This document shows, in pieces, positions 44,101 to 52,743 of a DNA stretch of 64,000 bases. The DNA comes from UBA5314 sp964635975 (GTDB lineage Bacteria > Bacillota > Syntrophomonadia > Syntrophomonadales > Syntrophomonadaceae): contig CAZWPO010000016.1 in NCBI GenBank assembly GCA_964635975.1, positions 5,654-69,653 of the forward strand, written 5' to 3'. The first letter of the stretch is position 1. Every line of letters begins with the position of its first letter. The notes below the pieces were generated by a model. That model was given only the letters and a program-made list of their open reading frames with translations, searched no databases and had not been told where the DNA came from. The translations under genes were made by a program, and so were the position numbers.

Positions 44101-44332
44101 CGGTTTGAACATTATGCATAAACGGAAGATGGCGTTTTGAGATCGATTCTCTTAACGCCTTTACTATTTCTGAAGTTCCCACATCCAAGCATCCGAATCA
44201 CATAGAGCTATGATGCAAGTTATTCGAGAAATAGCATTATTATTTATAGTGGCATCAATCAGACTATTATTGACTTTTATGGCTTATACTTGTAATAGCT
44301 GAAAGGGGTTTTATTAAACGAACGGGAAAAAG

Positions 44333-45886
44333 ATGGCCAAAGCAGCGGGGCTGCTCATGCTGACTACCCTGATAGCAAGGATTTTGGGGCTGCTTCGCGA
44401 TATAATAATATACTCCTGGTTTGGAACCAGCTATGCCACCGATGCTTATGTGGCTGCCTTTTCCATCCCCGACTTGATATACCTGCTGCTAGTGGGAGGG
44501 GCACTGAGTTCCGCTTTCATTCCGGTTTTCAGCGGCTACCTGGCCCGCAAACAGGAAGACGATGCCTGGAAAGCCGCCAGCATAGTTTTGAACTATACTC
44601 TGCTTGTCCTGCTGATCCTGATCGTCATCGCCGAGATATACACCCGACCCCTGGTAGCGCTACTGGTTCCTGACCTGCCTGCCGGAGCTATAGAGCTGAC
44701 TGTCAGTCTGACCCGGATAATGTTTATCCAAACTTTCTTTATGGTCCTGAATGGCATTGCCATGGGGGTGCTCAACTCCAAGGAGCACTTCTACTCTCCG
44801 GCGCTGGGTTCAATACTCTATAATATCGGGATCATAGGCCTGGGGGTGGCCCTGCACCGGCACTTGGGGATAACTGCCTTTGCTATCGGAGTGGTCGGCG
44901 GGTCTATCCTCAACTTAATTGTGCAGATACCCTCCCTGATTAGGACGAAAGCCAGGTACTGTTTCTCCTTCGACCTCAGCCATCCTGGCTTCAGGAGCAT
45001 TATCAAACTGATGATGCCGGTGGCCATAGGCTTGTCAGTCTCCCAGCTGAATCTTTTTGTGACGCAGAACCTGGCCTCGGGTCTTTCTGGAGGTTCTATA
45101 TCAGCTTTAAACATTGCCCAGCGGATCATGCAGGTGCCGATCGGCATATTTGGTATTTCTATAGCCGTGGCTGTTTTCCCTAACATGAACTTTCAGGCCG
45201 CGCGCGGAGAAATAGATGAGCTCAAAAGAACTTTTTCTTTGGGATTAAGAGCGATTTTCCTGATCACCATACCGGCAGGAGCAGGGTTGATCGCATTGCG
45301 CGAACCTCTAATCCAGCTCTTTTTCCAGCAGGGCAGTTTTTCCGGGGCAAACACCAGTCTTGTAGCCGGGGATTTATTATACTATTCTTTTGGTATCTTT
45401 GCTTACAGCGCTCTGCAGCTGCAAAACAGAATCTTCTACTCCTTAAAAGACACTATAACACCGGTGTTGAGCGGAATAATGGCAGTGGCGTTGAATCTTG
45501 CTTTTTCACTGCTATTGATCCGGATCATGGGGGATACCGGGCTGGCCCTGGCCTATTCACTGGCCGGGATAGTCAATATTTTCATCTTGACCTTGGTTTT
45601 GAAGCACCGCCTGGGCAGCATCGACGGTTTAAAGATAGCCAGGAGCGTTCTTATATCTACTGTTGCCTCGGCGGTGATGTTTATAGCGGTGCGCCTGCTT
45701 GCCGGGTACCTGGAAGCGCTTCTGGAACTGAGCTTCAAATTAAAAGAATCGATTGTCGTAGCCAGCGGTATAGCTGTGGGAGTATTCCTCTTCACGGCCA
45801 TCGTCCTGCTCTTCCGCCTGGAAGAAAGCCAGCTGGTACTGGGAATCATTAAGAACCGGATTCCTGGTCTGAAATACCGCTTTTGA
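44333..45886 (+). CDS. murJ: MurJ lipid II flippase
   Basis: A 517-residue MOP-superfamily membrane protein with about fourteen helices. The opening AKAAGLLMLTTLIARILGLLRDIIIYSWFG and TDAYVAAFSIPDLIYLLLVGGALSSAFIPVFSGY are typical MurJ/MviN, with the conserved arginines of the central cavity; LNIAQRIMQVPIGIFGISIAVAVFPNMN is the second hallmark. It flips lipid II across the membrane for wall synthesis. The start lacks a strong ribosome site; ATG at 44333 is the first after an in-frame stop. Confidence 0.93.
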   Translation: MAKAAGLLMLTTLIARILGLLRDIIIYSWFGTSYATDAYVAAFSIPDLIYLLLVGGALSSAFIPVFSGYLARKQEDDAWKAASIVLNYTLLVLLILIVIAEIYTRPLVALLVPDLPAGAIELTVSLTRIMFIQTFFMVLNGIAMGVLNSKEHFYSPALGSILYNIGIIGLGVALHRHLGITAFAIGVVGGSILNLIVQIPSLIRTKARYCFSFDLSHPGFRSIIKLMMPVAIGLSVSQLNLFVTQNLASGLSGGSISALNIAQRIMQVPIGIFGISIAVAVFPNMNFQAARGEIDELKRTFSLGLRAIFLITIPAGAGLIALREPLIQLFFQQGSFSGANTSLVAGDLLYYSFGIFAYSALQLQNRIFYSLKDTITPVLSGIMAVALNLAFSLLLIRIMGDTGLALAYSLAGIVNIFILTLVLKHRLGSIDGLKIARSVLISTVASAVMFIAVRLLAGYLEALLELSFKLKESIVVASGIAVGVFLFTAIVLLFRLEESQLVLGIIKNRIPGLKYRF

Positions 45887-46183
45887 CGAAACACAAAGAC
45901 ACGCAGACACAGAGGGACTGCTCTCCCGTGTCTGTCCCCAGGTGTCTGCTGTTCTACGCCCTTATCACCATCGGATACTCCAAACCGTTCCCCTGCCCCC
46001 CACAGACAGGTTATTTTTCCCTGCACAGGACATGGCTTCCCTTGAACAAGGCCTTTAAATAGCCATGTAAGGCGCATATTGCCAATGAAAAAAAGCGGGC
46101 ATTCTAATATAATTGAGCCGTCATCGGGCTGCAGTGTATCCCGATTGCTTATCTTTTGATTTTTTAGAAGGGGAGTGCATCAA
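45887..46183. other. Intergenic with GACAC-rich inverted repeats
   Basis: At 45909-45950 AGACAC/GTGTCT and GGGA/TCCC pairs form a hairpin after murJ, then GTGTCTG repeats twice around TCCCC. It may be a terminator without T-run or a further REP-like element. No gene is seen in the remaining 220 bases. Confidence 0.4.
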
Positions 46184-46990
46184 TTGCAGTTCAATTCAAA
46201 AGGGAAAATAATAGCATTGATGATGGCCATTGCTATGGCAGCAATGCCGTTTACAGCATGGTCTGCAGAGGACGGGGATGGAGACGGTTCCGGGGGAGGA
46301 AAGAGCCAGCCTTTGACCCTTCTGAGTTCTTCGCCGGCTGACGGAGCCGTCGGGGTGCCGGTGGATGCCCAAATCAAGCTGTCTTTCAACAAAAACGTGG
46401 TCAACATCAGCGTTAAGGACAATAACCGCTCCTGTTTTACGCTGGCAGCCGGGCAGAAGGCAGTTGCTTTTGATGTAGTGATGGCTGATGACCAGATGCA
46501 GCCGGAGGGCAAGCGAGACATCATTCTGAAGCCCAGGAATTCAATGCAGGCAGGGACCAGGTATACGGTGGATATATCCTCCCGCTTAATAGCAAAGAAT
46601 GGTTCGACGCTGCCGCAGACTGTCTCACTTTCGTTTACGACCAGCGGTCCGGCTCCTGCCGATAAGATACAGCCCGGACAGGATGCAGGTAAGACAACTG
46701 CGAAAACGGACAATCCCCAGATGGATAAGACGGCAGCCCCTCCTCCAGACATGTTGCAGGTTCCGGCTGCGGATACCGATTCCACAGTGGTAGTGACCGA
46801 GCCTGCTGTAGCAGAGCCAGACTCAGCAGCCGCGGTCGAGAGCCGGGACAACGAAGCTGACGCCTCGGCTGCAGCGGAGAAGAGCAGTGTTGCATCCAGC
46901 CAGGACAACACCGGCCTGTACGTGTTTGGAACCATAATTATCGTAGTTGTTGGCGTTATGGCATGGTATATGAAGAAACGGAGAAACTAA
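46184..46990 (+). CDS. Secreted Ig-like (Big_5) surface protein with C-terminal anchor
   Basis: A 268-residue protein. Signal peptide (1-27, ending FTAWSAE), a short acidic glycine stretch, a Big_5/SbsA-type Ig-like domain (about 37-150: LLSSSPADGAVGVPVDAQIKLSFNKNV through TVSLSFTTSG), a Pro/Ala/Asp-rich linker and a C-terminal membrane helix followed by KKRRN. It is thus displayed on the outer face. TTG at 46184 has GGGGA at a proper distance; GTG at 46175 touches the site. It precedes an iron/cobalamin-type importer, so it may help capture a metal ligand, but no binding motif is seen. Confidence 0.75.
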   Translation: MQFNSKGKIIALMMAIAMAAMPFTAWSAEDGDGDGSGGGKSQPLTLLSSSPADGAVGVPVDAQIKLSFNKNVVNISVKDNNRSCFTLAAGQKAVAFDVVMADDQMQPEGKRDIILKPRNSMQAGTRYTVDISSRLIAKNGSTLPQTVSLSFTTSGPAPADKIQPGQDAGKTTAKTDNPQMDKTAAPPPDMLQVPAADTDSTVVVTEPAVAEPDSAAAVESRDNEADASAAAEKSSVASSQDNTGLYVFGTIIIVVVGVMAWYMKKRRN

Positions 46991-47003
46991 TATTTATGGC
47001 GGC

Positions 47004-47021
47004 GCACCCCTAAAGGGGTGC
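47004..47021 (+). other. Intercistronic hairpin at the permease start
   Basis: GCACCCC-TAAA-GGGGTGC is a perfect 7-bp stem with a tetraloop. It covers the GTG at 47018 that would start the permease, so it could restrict translation or stabilise processed RNA. Confidence 0.6.
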
Positions 47022-48058
47022 AGCTGAGCACAGGGGGGAGCGATACGAAGAAAAAAGCTATATATATATTACTGCTGGTAGCTCCACTGCTGTGCATATT
47101 CTCATCGCTTTTCATCGGCAGGTTTGAGCTTTCCTTTCAAACTGTGATAGGCATCGTATGGTGCAGGGCAACCGGATCGGCCTGCCAGGCACCGGCGATT
47201 GCCCAAACCCTGGTATGGGATATTCGCATGCCCAGGATAATCCTGGGGGGGATGGTAGGCGGGTGCCTGGCCATCAGCGGGACTGCCTTTCAGGGCATAT
47301 TTCGCAATCCGCTAGTGAGTTCCGGCATATTGGGAGTCAGTTCCGGGGCTGGATTCGGTGCAGCGCTGGCTATCATTCTCTTTCAGGGCAGTACGCTGGC
47401 TGTTTATGCTTTTGCTTTCTCTTTTGCCCTGCTGGCGGTGCTGGCCAGTTATTTGATCGGTAGGGTGTATTCAACGACTCCCACGATAATGCTGGTACTG
47501 GGTGGAACTATAGTATCCTCGGTATTTGCAGCACTGATATCCTTTGCCAAGTATGTTGCCGACCCCTATCAGCAGCTGCCCAGCATCGTCTTCTGGCTGA
47601 TGGGAAGCCTGGCCACAGCCAGCTACAAGGACATAATGCTGGCGGGCCTGCCCATGCTGTTGGGTATAGCTGGTCTGATCGGAATCAGGTGGCGCATCAA
47701 TGTACTGTCCATGGGAGACCGGGAGGCTCATGCCCTGGGCTTGAACGTTTTAGTGGACAAGGGACTGGTTATTATTTGCGCAACCCTGGCTACAGCAGGG
47801 GCTGTATGCGTCAGCGGCATTATCGGCTGGGTGGGGCTCATCATACCCCATATTTGCCGCATGCTGGTAGGAAATGACAACCGGGTTTTAATCCCGGCCA
47901 GCCTATCTCTGGGCGCCAGTTTCTTGATACTGGTCGATGATGCCGGGAGGATTATCACCGGTTCGGAGATACCCTTAGGCATTCTGACTGCTTTGATCGG
48001 GGCGCCGTTCTTCGTATGGCTGCTCAAAAAGACCCGGGGAGGAGGATGGTCGCTATAA
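47018..48058 (+). CDS. FecCD-family ABC transporter permease
   Basis: A 346-residue permease with about ten helices of the BtuC/FecCD type, importing Fe-siderophores, haem or cobalamin. Visible hallmarks are RMPRIILGGMVGGCLAISGTAFQGIFRNPLVSSGILGVSSGAGFGAAL, and GWVGLIIPHICRMLVGNDNRVLIPASLSLGASFL. The start is unclear: the GTG is inside a hairpin, and a GGGGGGAG site at 47031-47038 has no usual codon in frame behind it. The end overlaps the ATPase gene by 13 bases. No binding-protein gene is next to it. Confidence 0.88.
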   Translation: MQLSTGGSDTKKKAIYILLLVAPLLCIFSSLFIGRFELSFQTVIGIVWCRATGSACQAPAIAQTLVWDIRMPRIILGGMVGGCLAISGTAFQGIFRNPLVSSGILGVSSGAGFGAALAIILFQGSTLAVYAFAFSFALLAVLASYLIGRVYSTTPTIMLVLGGTIVSSVFAALISFAKYVADPYQQLPSIVFWLMGSLATASYKDIMLAGLPMLLGIAGLIGIRWRINVLSMGDREAHALGLNVLVDKGLVIICATLATAGAVCVSGIIGWVGLIIPHICRMLVGNDNRVLIPASLSLGASFLILVDDAGRIITGSEIPLGILTALIGAPFFVWLLKKTRGGGWSL

Positions 48059-48894
48059 GTCTGCTTCAGGTTGAAGATGCGGTATTTTCATACAGCCGGG
48101 ATACGGGGCTTATTTTTGATAGGATTGGATTTGCAGTTCAGGCCGGGCAGATCTTCTGCCTGCTGGGTCCTAACGGCTGCGGCAAGACCACTCTCCTGGA
48201 TTGCATCCTGGGATTAAACAAGCTGAGCGGTGGCAGCATATCTGTCCAGGGGATCGACGTTCGCGATCTGGACAATGGCCGTATTGCCCGGTATATAGCC
48301 TATGTTCCCCAGCGCCATGAGAGCACTTTTCCCTACACGGTTATGGAGATGGTGCAGATGGGGCGGGCGGCTTATACGAACCGCTTCAGTTCTCCATCAG
48401 AGCAGGATAAACAAATTGCCCGGGAAGCTTTGAACACGGTGGGTCTTTTCCATCTGCGCAAGCGCCCCTTTACTCAGCTCAGCGGAGGCGAGAGCCAACT
48501 GGTGATGATTGCGCGGGCTCTGGCCCAGAAGACTCCTTTGATAGTAATGGATGAACCGACTGCGCACCTGGACTTCAGGCATGAGATCGTGGTCATGGAG
48601 ACCATAACGCATTTGGTTAAACAAGCAGGTGTTTCCATCATTATGGCCACTCACTTCCCGAACCATGTATTCTATTTTGACAACCAGGAGATCCCTGTGA
48701 CTTGTGCCCTCATGCATAAGAAGAACTTTCTGGCCCGGGGCAGCGCCGAGGCGGTTCTCAGCGAAAGCAATATGCAGACCCTTTACGGGATCAACACCAG
48801 GTTGGTGAGCGTACCCGACGAGAGGATGCGCACCCTGCGCCATCTGGTGCCCGTGGGAACTGCCGTTAACAAACCCGCAGGAGAGTACGTATAA
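48046..48894 (+). CDS. FecE-type ABC transporter ATP-binding protein
   Basis: A 282-residue ATPase partner of the FecCD-like permease. Walker A GPNGCGKTT at 41-49, signature LSGGESQLV, Walker B LIVMDEPTAHLD, and H-loop ATHFP. It includes FPYTVMEMVQMGRAAYT, the Q-loop neighbourhood typical for iron and B12 importers. ATG at 48046 lies inside the permease end, with GGGGAGGAGG at once before it. The gene pair could import iron chelates or cobalamin; the sequence does not decide. Confidence 0.92.
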   Translation: MVAISLLQVEDAVFSYSRDTGLIFDRIGFAVQAGQIFCLLGPNGCGKTTLLDCILGLNKLSGGSISVQGIDVRDLDNGRIARYIAYVPQRHESTFPYTVMEMVQMGRAAYTNRFSSPSEQDKQIAREALNTVGLFHLRKRPFTQLSGGESQLVMIARALAQKTPLIVMDEPTAHLDFRHEIVVMETITHLVKQAGVSIIMATHFPNHVFYFDNQEIPVTCALMHKKNFLARGSAEAVLSESNMQTLYGINTRLVSVPDERMRTLRHLVPVGTAVNKPAGEYV

Positions 48895-48912
48895 CTGCCT
48901 TTTTTATTAACA

Positions 48913-48937
48913 CTTTATCCATGAGAGTCATAGTCTA
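48913..48937 (+). promoter_or_regulatory. Sigma-K-like promoter candidate
   Basis: CATAGTCTA at 48929-48937 matches CATAnnnTA of sigma-K -10 elements; AC stands 15 bases upstream at 48912-48913, one to two bases short of the usual spacing. It lies 42 bases before the jelly-roll gene start. A short motif, so chance is possible. Confidence 0.3.
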
Positions 48938-48978
48938 TTATGACAGCAGCAGACTGTCAGAAAGGATGATGTGCTCAA

Positions 48979-49545
48979 ATGGATATCAGTGGAGTAATAA
49001 CAGGCTTTCAAGGACTCAGATATCGTTATGGCCGTCCCCGTGCGGCAGCGAGCCGCCGCTCCAGAGGCAGTTCCGGTGGGGGGAGCGCTGGCAGTCAGAG
49101 TATTAGTAGCAGCGCCTGGAATTCCGCGGGAGGTAGTATGCCGGGTACTGCAGCTAGTTTGGAAGCATGGGGGTATGCCTTTCAGCTGGGCGCCCAGACG
49201 GTGGCTATCGGTGCGCCGGTTACCTTCAGCAACAGCGGCCCTCTAAGAGCTATTAGTCACACACCTGGAACCGGTGAACTAGAAGTCGACCTGGCAGGAA
49301 CATATAATGCGTTCTTCTCGGTATTTACCACCCAGAACAATCCTCAGGATTGGGGTGTGGCAGTAAACGGAATCGTGCGGTCGAGATTCAACTCGGCGGG
49401 CCAGGCGATAACCGGGGCAGCCTCTTTGCAGTTAGAGGCCGGAGACCGGGTCACCATCCGCAATGTCAACACCCTGCCGGCTCCAGCCAACCTCAGGTCG
49501 GGCGAATTCACCACCGCCTATCTAATGCTCAATAAAGTTGATTAA
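48979..49545 (+). CDS. C1q/BclA-like jelly-roll surface protein
   Basis: A 188-residue protein without signal peptide. The first 55 residues are basic and Ser/Gly/Ala-rich (RPRAAASRRSRGSSGGGSAGS), then a C-terminal domain of about 125 residues shows the beta-jelly-roll pattern of BclA-type spore glycoproteins: YAFQLGAQTVAIGAPVTFSN, GELEVDLAGTYNAFFSVFT, VAVNGIVRSRFNSAGQAITGAASLQLEAGDRVTIRN, and TTAYLMLNKVD at the end. Such domains trimerise and coat exosporium filaments. The lack of a signal fits spore proteins made in the mother cell. Sugar genes follow at once. A collagen GXY stretch is missing. Confidence 0.75.
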   Translation: MDISGVITGFQGLRYRYGRPRAAASRRSRGSSGGGSAGSQSISSSAWNSAGGSMPGTAASLEAWGYAFQLGAQTVAIGAPVTFSNSGPLRAISHTPGTGELEVDLAGTYNAFFSVFTTQNNPQDWGVAVNGIVRSRFNSAGQAITGAASLQLEAGDRVTIRNVNTLPAPANLRSGEFTTAYLMLNKVD

Positions 49546-49568
49546 AGATTAATAGACGTGCAGATAAA

Positions 49569-49596
49569 GAGCACTAGGCAACCAGTGCTCTTTTTT
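49569..49596. terminator. Terminator between jelly-roll gene and GT-D gene
   Basis: GAGCACT-AGGCAACC-AGTGCTC followed by six T. The T-run abuts the stop codon of the convergent gene. Confidence 0.85.
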
Positions 49597-50587
49597 ACAT
49601 GAATGACATTATGGGTATCTGGTAGTTGGTGTTATCGAGATGCCCGTATTTCTTCAAGAGTTCGTCAAAGAGCTGACCCGTATCCAGAACCACCTTGCCC
49701 ATCTGGCGGGCTACCTCCGAGCAGATGTATTTGGCCGGGGTTCCTGCTGATACTAGCGCCAGGTCAAATGATTGCCTGTAGATCTGTTCGATGGCATTTT
49801 CGAGGTTGTGCATGCCTACCGGCTGGACAATGCCGGCTATCAGGCAGCCTTCTCTATGTAGAAGATCGGCGAAAGGTCCAGCCAGGTTGCCTACAACCAG
49901 AACGCGGGGCCGGAACCCCGCTGGAAGGCCGAATTGCTGGCATAATCCGGGATACCGGCTGGGAAGCAGCAATCGGCGAAACCAGCCGCTGGCGTGCAGC
50001 ATATGATGCCCGGCAGAATCAGCCAGCAGGAGTGATTCCACTGGAATCCCGAGCTTTTTAAGCACGCTCAGGAATATGGTCTGAAATCCTTCTAGAAGCT
50101 TCATGTGTTCGAAGCTCCGGCCGGGACGATCGGTGGTGGGGATACCGACTACGCTGGCAGTTGATACAGCCTTTATCATATACTCCCAGGCTTTTTTATC
50201 CGGAAAACGGTTGCCGGACACCTGCACGATATACTCCCAGCGGCAGACCTCGTTGTCTCCCTGGCCAATGTCAGGGTCGCAGCATAGATCCGATAACAGG
50301 CTGATCCAATGTGAGATGGGGATACTGGTGGGAAACAGCAGTTCCTGCGCCAGTATGAGCAGCTCGGAATCGCCCATGCGTATATAAGAAAGACCGCGCT
50401 GTTTGGCCAGGGACCAGAATATTAACTCGGCCAACCGGGAAATGTTCATGACCCGGCTCTGCAAAAACTGGCGCTCTATTGAAATCTGCCGCTTATCCGG
50501 GCTTTGGATCTGCGCCGTTTGGAGTATGGAGCTTTTGCTGCCATTGGCTAGTGTAAAAGTGTTCGGAGGCTTAATCTCAATTTTCAT
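49595..50587 (-). CDS. GT-D-fold glycosyltransferase-like protein (copy 1)
   Basis: A 330-residue protein. Near residue 70 GLSYIRMGDSELLILAQELLFP matches the R-x-GD-x-E signature of the GT-D fold (DUF1792 type), in which the D-x-E pair binds nucleotide sugar and metal. A second paralogue at 52744-53463 shares RIGDAENQVMAQG, and the central GIPTTDRPGRSFEH and C-terminal DLALVSAGTPAKYICSEVARQMGKVVLDTG also align. Such enzymes extend O-glycans on serine-rich proteins. It converges on the Ser/Gly-rich jelly-roll gene, a likely target. The donor sugar is unknown. Confidence 0.8.
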   Translation of the reverse strand: MKIEIKPPNTFTLANGSKSSILQTAQIQSPDKRQISIERQFLQSRVMNISRLAELIFWSLAKQRGLSYIRMGDSELLILAQELLFPTSIPISHWISLLSDLCCDPDIGQGDNEVCRWEYIVQVSGNRFPDKKAWEYMIKAVSTASVVGIPTTDRPGRSFEHMKLLEGFQTIFLSVLKKLGIPVESLLLADSAGHHMLHASGWFRRLLLPSRYPGLCQQFGLPAGFRPRVLVVGNLAGPFADLLHREGCLIAGIVQPVGMHNLENAIEQIYRQSFDLALVSAGTPAKYICSEVARQMGKVVLDTGQLFDELLKKYGHLDNTNYQIPIMSFM

Positions 50588-50754
50588 GGAAGTACCAAAC
50601 CACCCTCAGGCTTTTAGCAGATGTCAATTTAAAATATGAAAGCCCGGGGCGGAAGGTTCCATGCACAGATAGAACGAATCAGGCGGTATGCACCTATATC
50701 ACTGTACCCTGAATATATTAGCTATTAGCAATCATAAAACAGGAGGGGCTAGTA

Positions 50755-51735
50755 TTGAAGATTCTGGTAACCGGAGGGGCGGGATTTATAGGCTCGCATA
50801 TCGTGGATGCCCTTATCGGCGAAGGTCATGAGGTCGGGGTGGTGGATAATCTTCTCACCGGAAAGGTTGAGAACATTAATCCCGAGGCCAAATTCTATCG
50901 TTTCGATATCTGCGACTCCTGCCTGTCGGTGCTTATGCAGGAGCAGCGCTACGAGTATGTTATACACCACGCCGCTCAGATCAATGTCGCTCACTCCGTG
51001 GGTGCTCCTATGGAGGACGCACGCGTCAATGTCATGGGCACGCTGAACCTGCTGGAATGTTCGCGGAAATGCGGGACCAGAGGCATTATTTTCGCTTCTT
51101 CGGGCGGTGCCATATATGGAGATGCAGGACAGAAGCCAGTTGGAGAGAAGCACGACAAGCAAGCGCTGTCTCCCTACGGGGTCGGCAAGCTGGCGTCAGA
51201 ATATTATCTATGCTGTTTGTCCGCTCTATGGCAGCTCCCCTATATAGCTTTGCGCTATGGCAATGTTTATGGCCCACGCCAGGACGCTGAAGGTGAATCC
51301 GGGGTCATAGCGCTTTTTGCCCGGCAGCTGCTGTTAGAGAGGGCCCCGGTCATTTTTGGAGATGGAGAACAGACTCGTGACTATGTCTATGTCGAGGATG
51401 TTGTGCGGGCCAATCTGCTTGCCCTGCATATGATTGAGAGACAGCGGGAGGGGAAGTTTAAAGCTCCGATAGGTATTGACAGCCGGGCTTTTAACATAGC
51501 CTCCGGGCAGGGAACATCGGTCAATGAACTTTACAATCTGCTCAAAGTGAGCGCGTCTTATACGGGTTCGGTGCAATTCAAGCCTTCGCGCCCTGGCGAG
51601 ATCCAGGACATCTGCCTGGACTGCCGCAGGGCCAGGAGGGTTTTGGGTTGGGAGCCAGAAGTCAACCTTTCTGAAGGGCTGGGCAGGACCCTAAGCGATT
51701 CGAAAAAACGCCTGTTATCTCAGCACGCGCGCTAA
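50755..51735 (+). CDS. NAD-dependent sugar epimerase/dehydratase
   Basis: A 326-residue extended short-chain dehydrogenase. Rossmann motif VTGGAGFIGSH at 5-15, and the catalytic YxxxK appears as SPYGVGKLASEYY. ALRYGNVYGPRQDAEGESGVIALFARQLL and GDGEQTRDYVYVEDVVRA are typical of UDP-glucose 4-epimerase-like enzymes. It presumably supplies an activated sugar (UDP-Gal, UDP-GalNAc or similar) to the glycosyltransferases around it. TTG start after GGAGGGG. GT2 gene follows after 45 bases. Confidence 0.93.
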   Translation: MKILVTGGAGFIGSHIVDALIGEGHEVGVVDNLLTGKVENINPEAKFYRFDICDSCLSVLMQEQRYEYVIHHAAQINVAHSVGAPMEDARVNVMGTLNLLECSRKCGTRGIIFASSGGAIYGDAGQKPVGEKHDKQALSPYGVGKLASEYYLCCLSALWQLPYIALRYGNVYGPRQDAEGESGVIALFARQLLLERAPVIFGDGEQTRDYVYVEDVVRANLLALHMIERQREGKFKAPIGIDSRAFNIASGQGTSVNELYNLLKVSASYTGSVQFKPSRPGEIQDICLDCRRARRVLGWEPEVNLSEGLGRTLSDSKKRLLSQHAR

Positions 51736-51780
51736 TCTGCGGCTTTATCTACACGTAATTCTTGAGAAAGGGGGCTTCCT

Positions 51781-52698
51781 ATGGGCACGCCTCTGGTTTC
51801 AGTTTTGATGGCAGTGTATAACTGCGAGAAATTTTTGTCCCAGGCTATCGAGAGTATCCTAAATCAGACATTCAGCGATTTTGAATTCATAATAATCGAC
51901 GATGCTTCTACTGATAAAAGCAGGCTTCTAGTCAGACGCTATAATGACAATCGTATTCGTTTGATTGGCAATGACGAAAACCTGCGCCTGGCTCGGACAC
52001 TGAACCGGGGACTGCAATTAGCCCGGGGAAAGTATGTGGCGCGTATGGATGCAGATGATTTGAGTCAACCGACCAGGCTGGAAAGACAGGTCGCATTTAT
52101 GGAGAGCCATCCGCAGATCGGGGTCAGTGGGTGCTGGCTCGAGTGCTTCGGAGATAAGCGGCAATTGTGGGATTACACGACCAGCCCGGATACTATTCGC
52201 TGTGAGCTGTTATTTTCGAACCAGTTGGGGCATGCCACGGCCATTATGAGAAGAGAGTGGATAACCGGCAAAGGGCTGTATTACAACCCCGATTTTCGAG
52301 AATCAGAGGACTATGAACTTTGGAGCAGGTGTGCCCAGCATTTTCCTCTCGCCAACCTCCCGGAAGTTCTATACTTGTACCGCTGGCACCGCTACCAGGC
52401 ATCTCAAGCCCGGGTCCACGAGCAGCGCTATTATCACTACCATGTCTGTCGCAGGCAGTTGAAGCGCCTGGGGCTCACCCCCAGTGAGGAGGAAATGAAT
52501 ATACACATGCAGATTAGTTTTCCGGGAGCAGAGCCGGACAAACAATTCCTGGCCGCCTCAAGGCGCTGGCTTCTGAAGATTATGAAGGCCAATTTGCTGC
52601 TCCATTATTATCCCCATGGAGAACTGAGAAAGGTGTTGGAAAAGCGGTGGGGGAAAATCTGCACTAGGGCAGGCATATGCGCCGGGCCCCTGATTTAA
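51781..52698 (+). CDS. Family 2 glycosyltransferase
   Basis: A 305-residue GT-A fold enzyme. PLVSVLMAVYNCEKFLSQAIESILNQTFSDFEFIIIDDASTD is the nucleotide-binding start; the metal-binding DXD is MDADDLS; GLYYNPDFRESEDYELWSRCAQ supplies the acceptor-side ED motif. No membrane helices are seen. GAAAGGGGG precedes the ATG. It is part of the spore-surface-type sugar cluster and probably adds one sugar to the glycan begun on the jelly-roll protein or another acceptor. Confidence 0.93.
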   Translation: MGTPLVSVLMAVYNCEKFLSQAIESILNQTFSDFEFIIIDDASTDKSRLLVRRYNDNRIRLIGNDENLRLARTLNRGLQLARGKYVARMDADDLSQPTRLERQVAFMESHPQIGVSGCWLECFGDKRQLWDYTTSPDTIRCELLFSNQLGHATAIMRREWITGKGLYYNPDFRESEDYELWSRCAQHFPLANLPEVLYLYRWHRYQASQARVHEQRYYHYHVCRRQLKRLGLTPSEEEMNIHMQISFPGAEPDKQFLAASRRWLLKIMKANLLLHYYPHGELRKVLEKRWGKICTRAGICAGPLI

Positions 52699-52743
52699 TC
52701 ACAGATGGAAGTTGTATGCCGCCGCTTCCCCGGAGGCTGTCTT

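Noticed and set aside
42720..44112. Several long reading frames on the strand opposite the acidic protein
   Set aside because: They are serine/leucine-rich mirror frames produced by the GAx-rich codons of the real gene and lack ribosome sites.
46180..46935. A 251-codon frame opposite the Ig-like protein gene
   Set aside because: It mirrors the real gene, has no ribosome site, and the plus frame has a signal peptide, domain and anchor.
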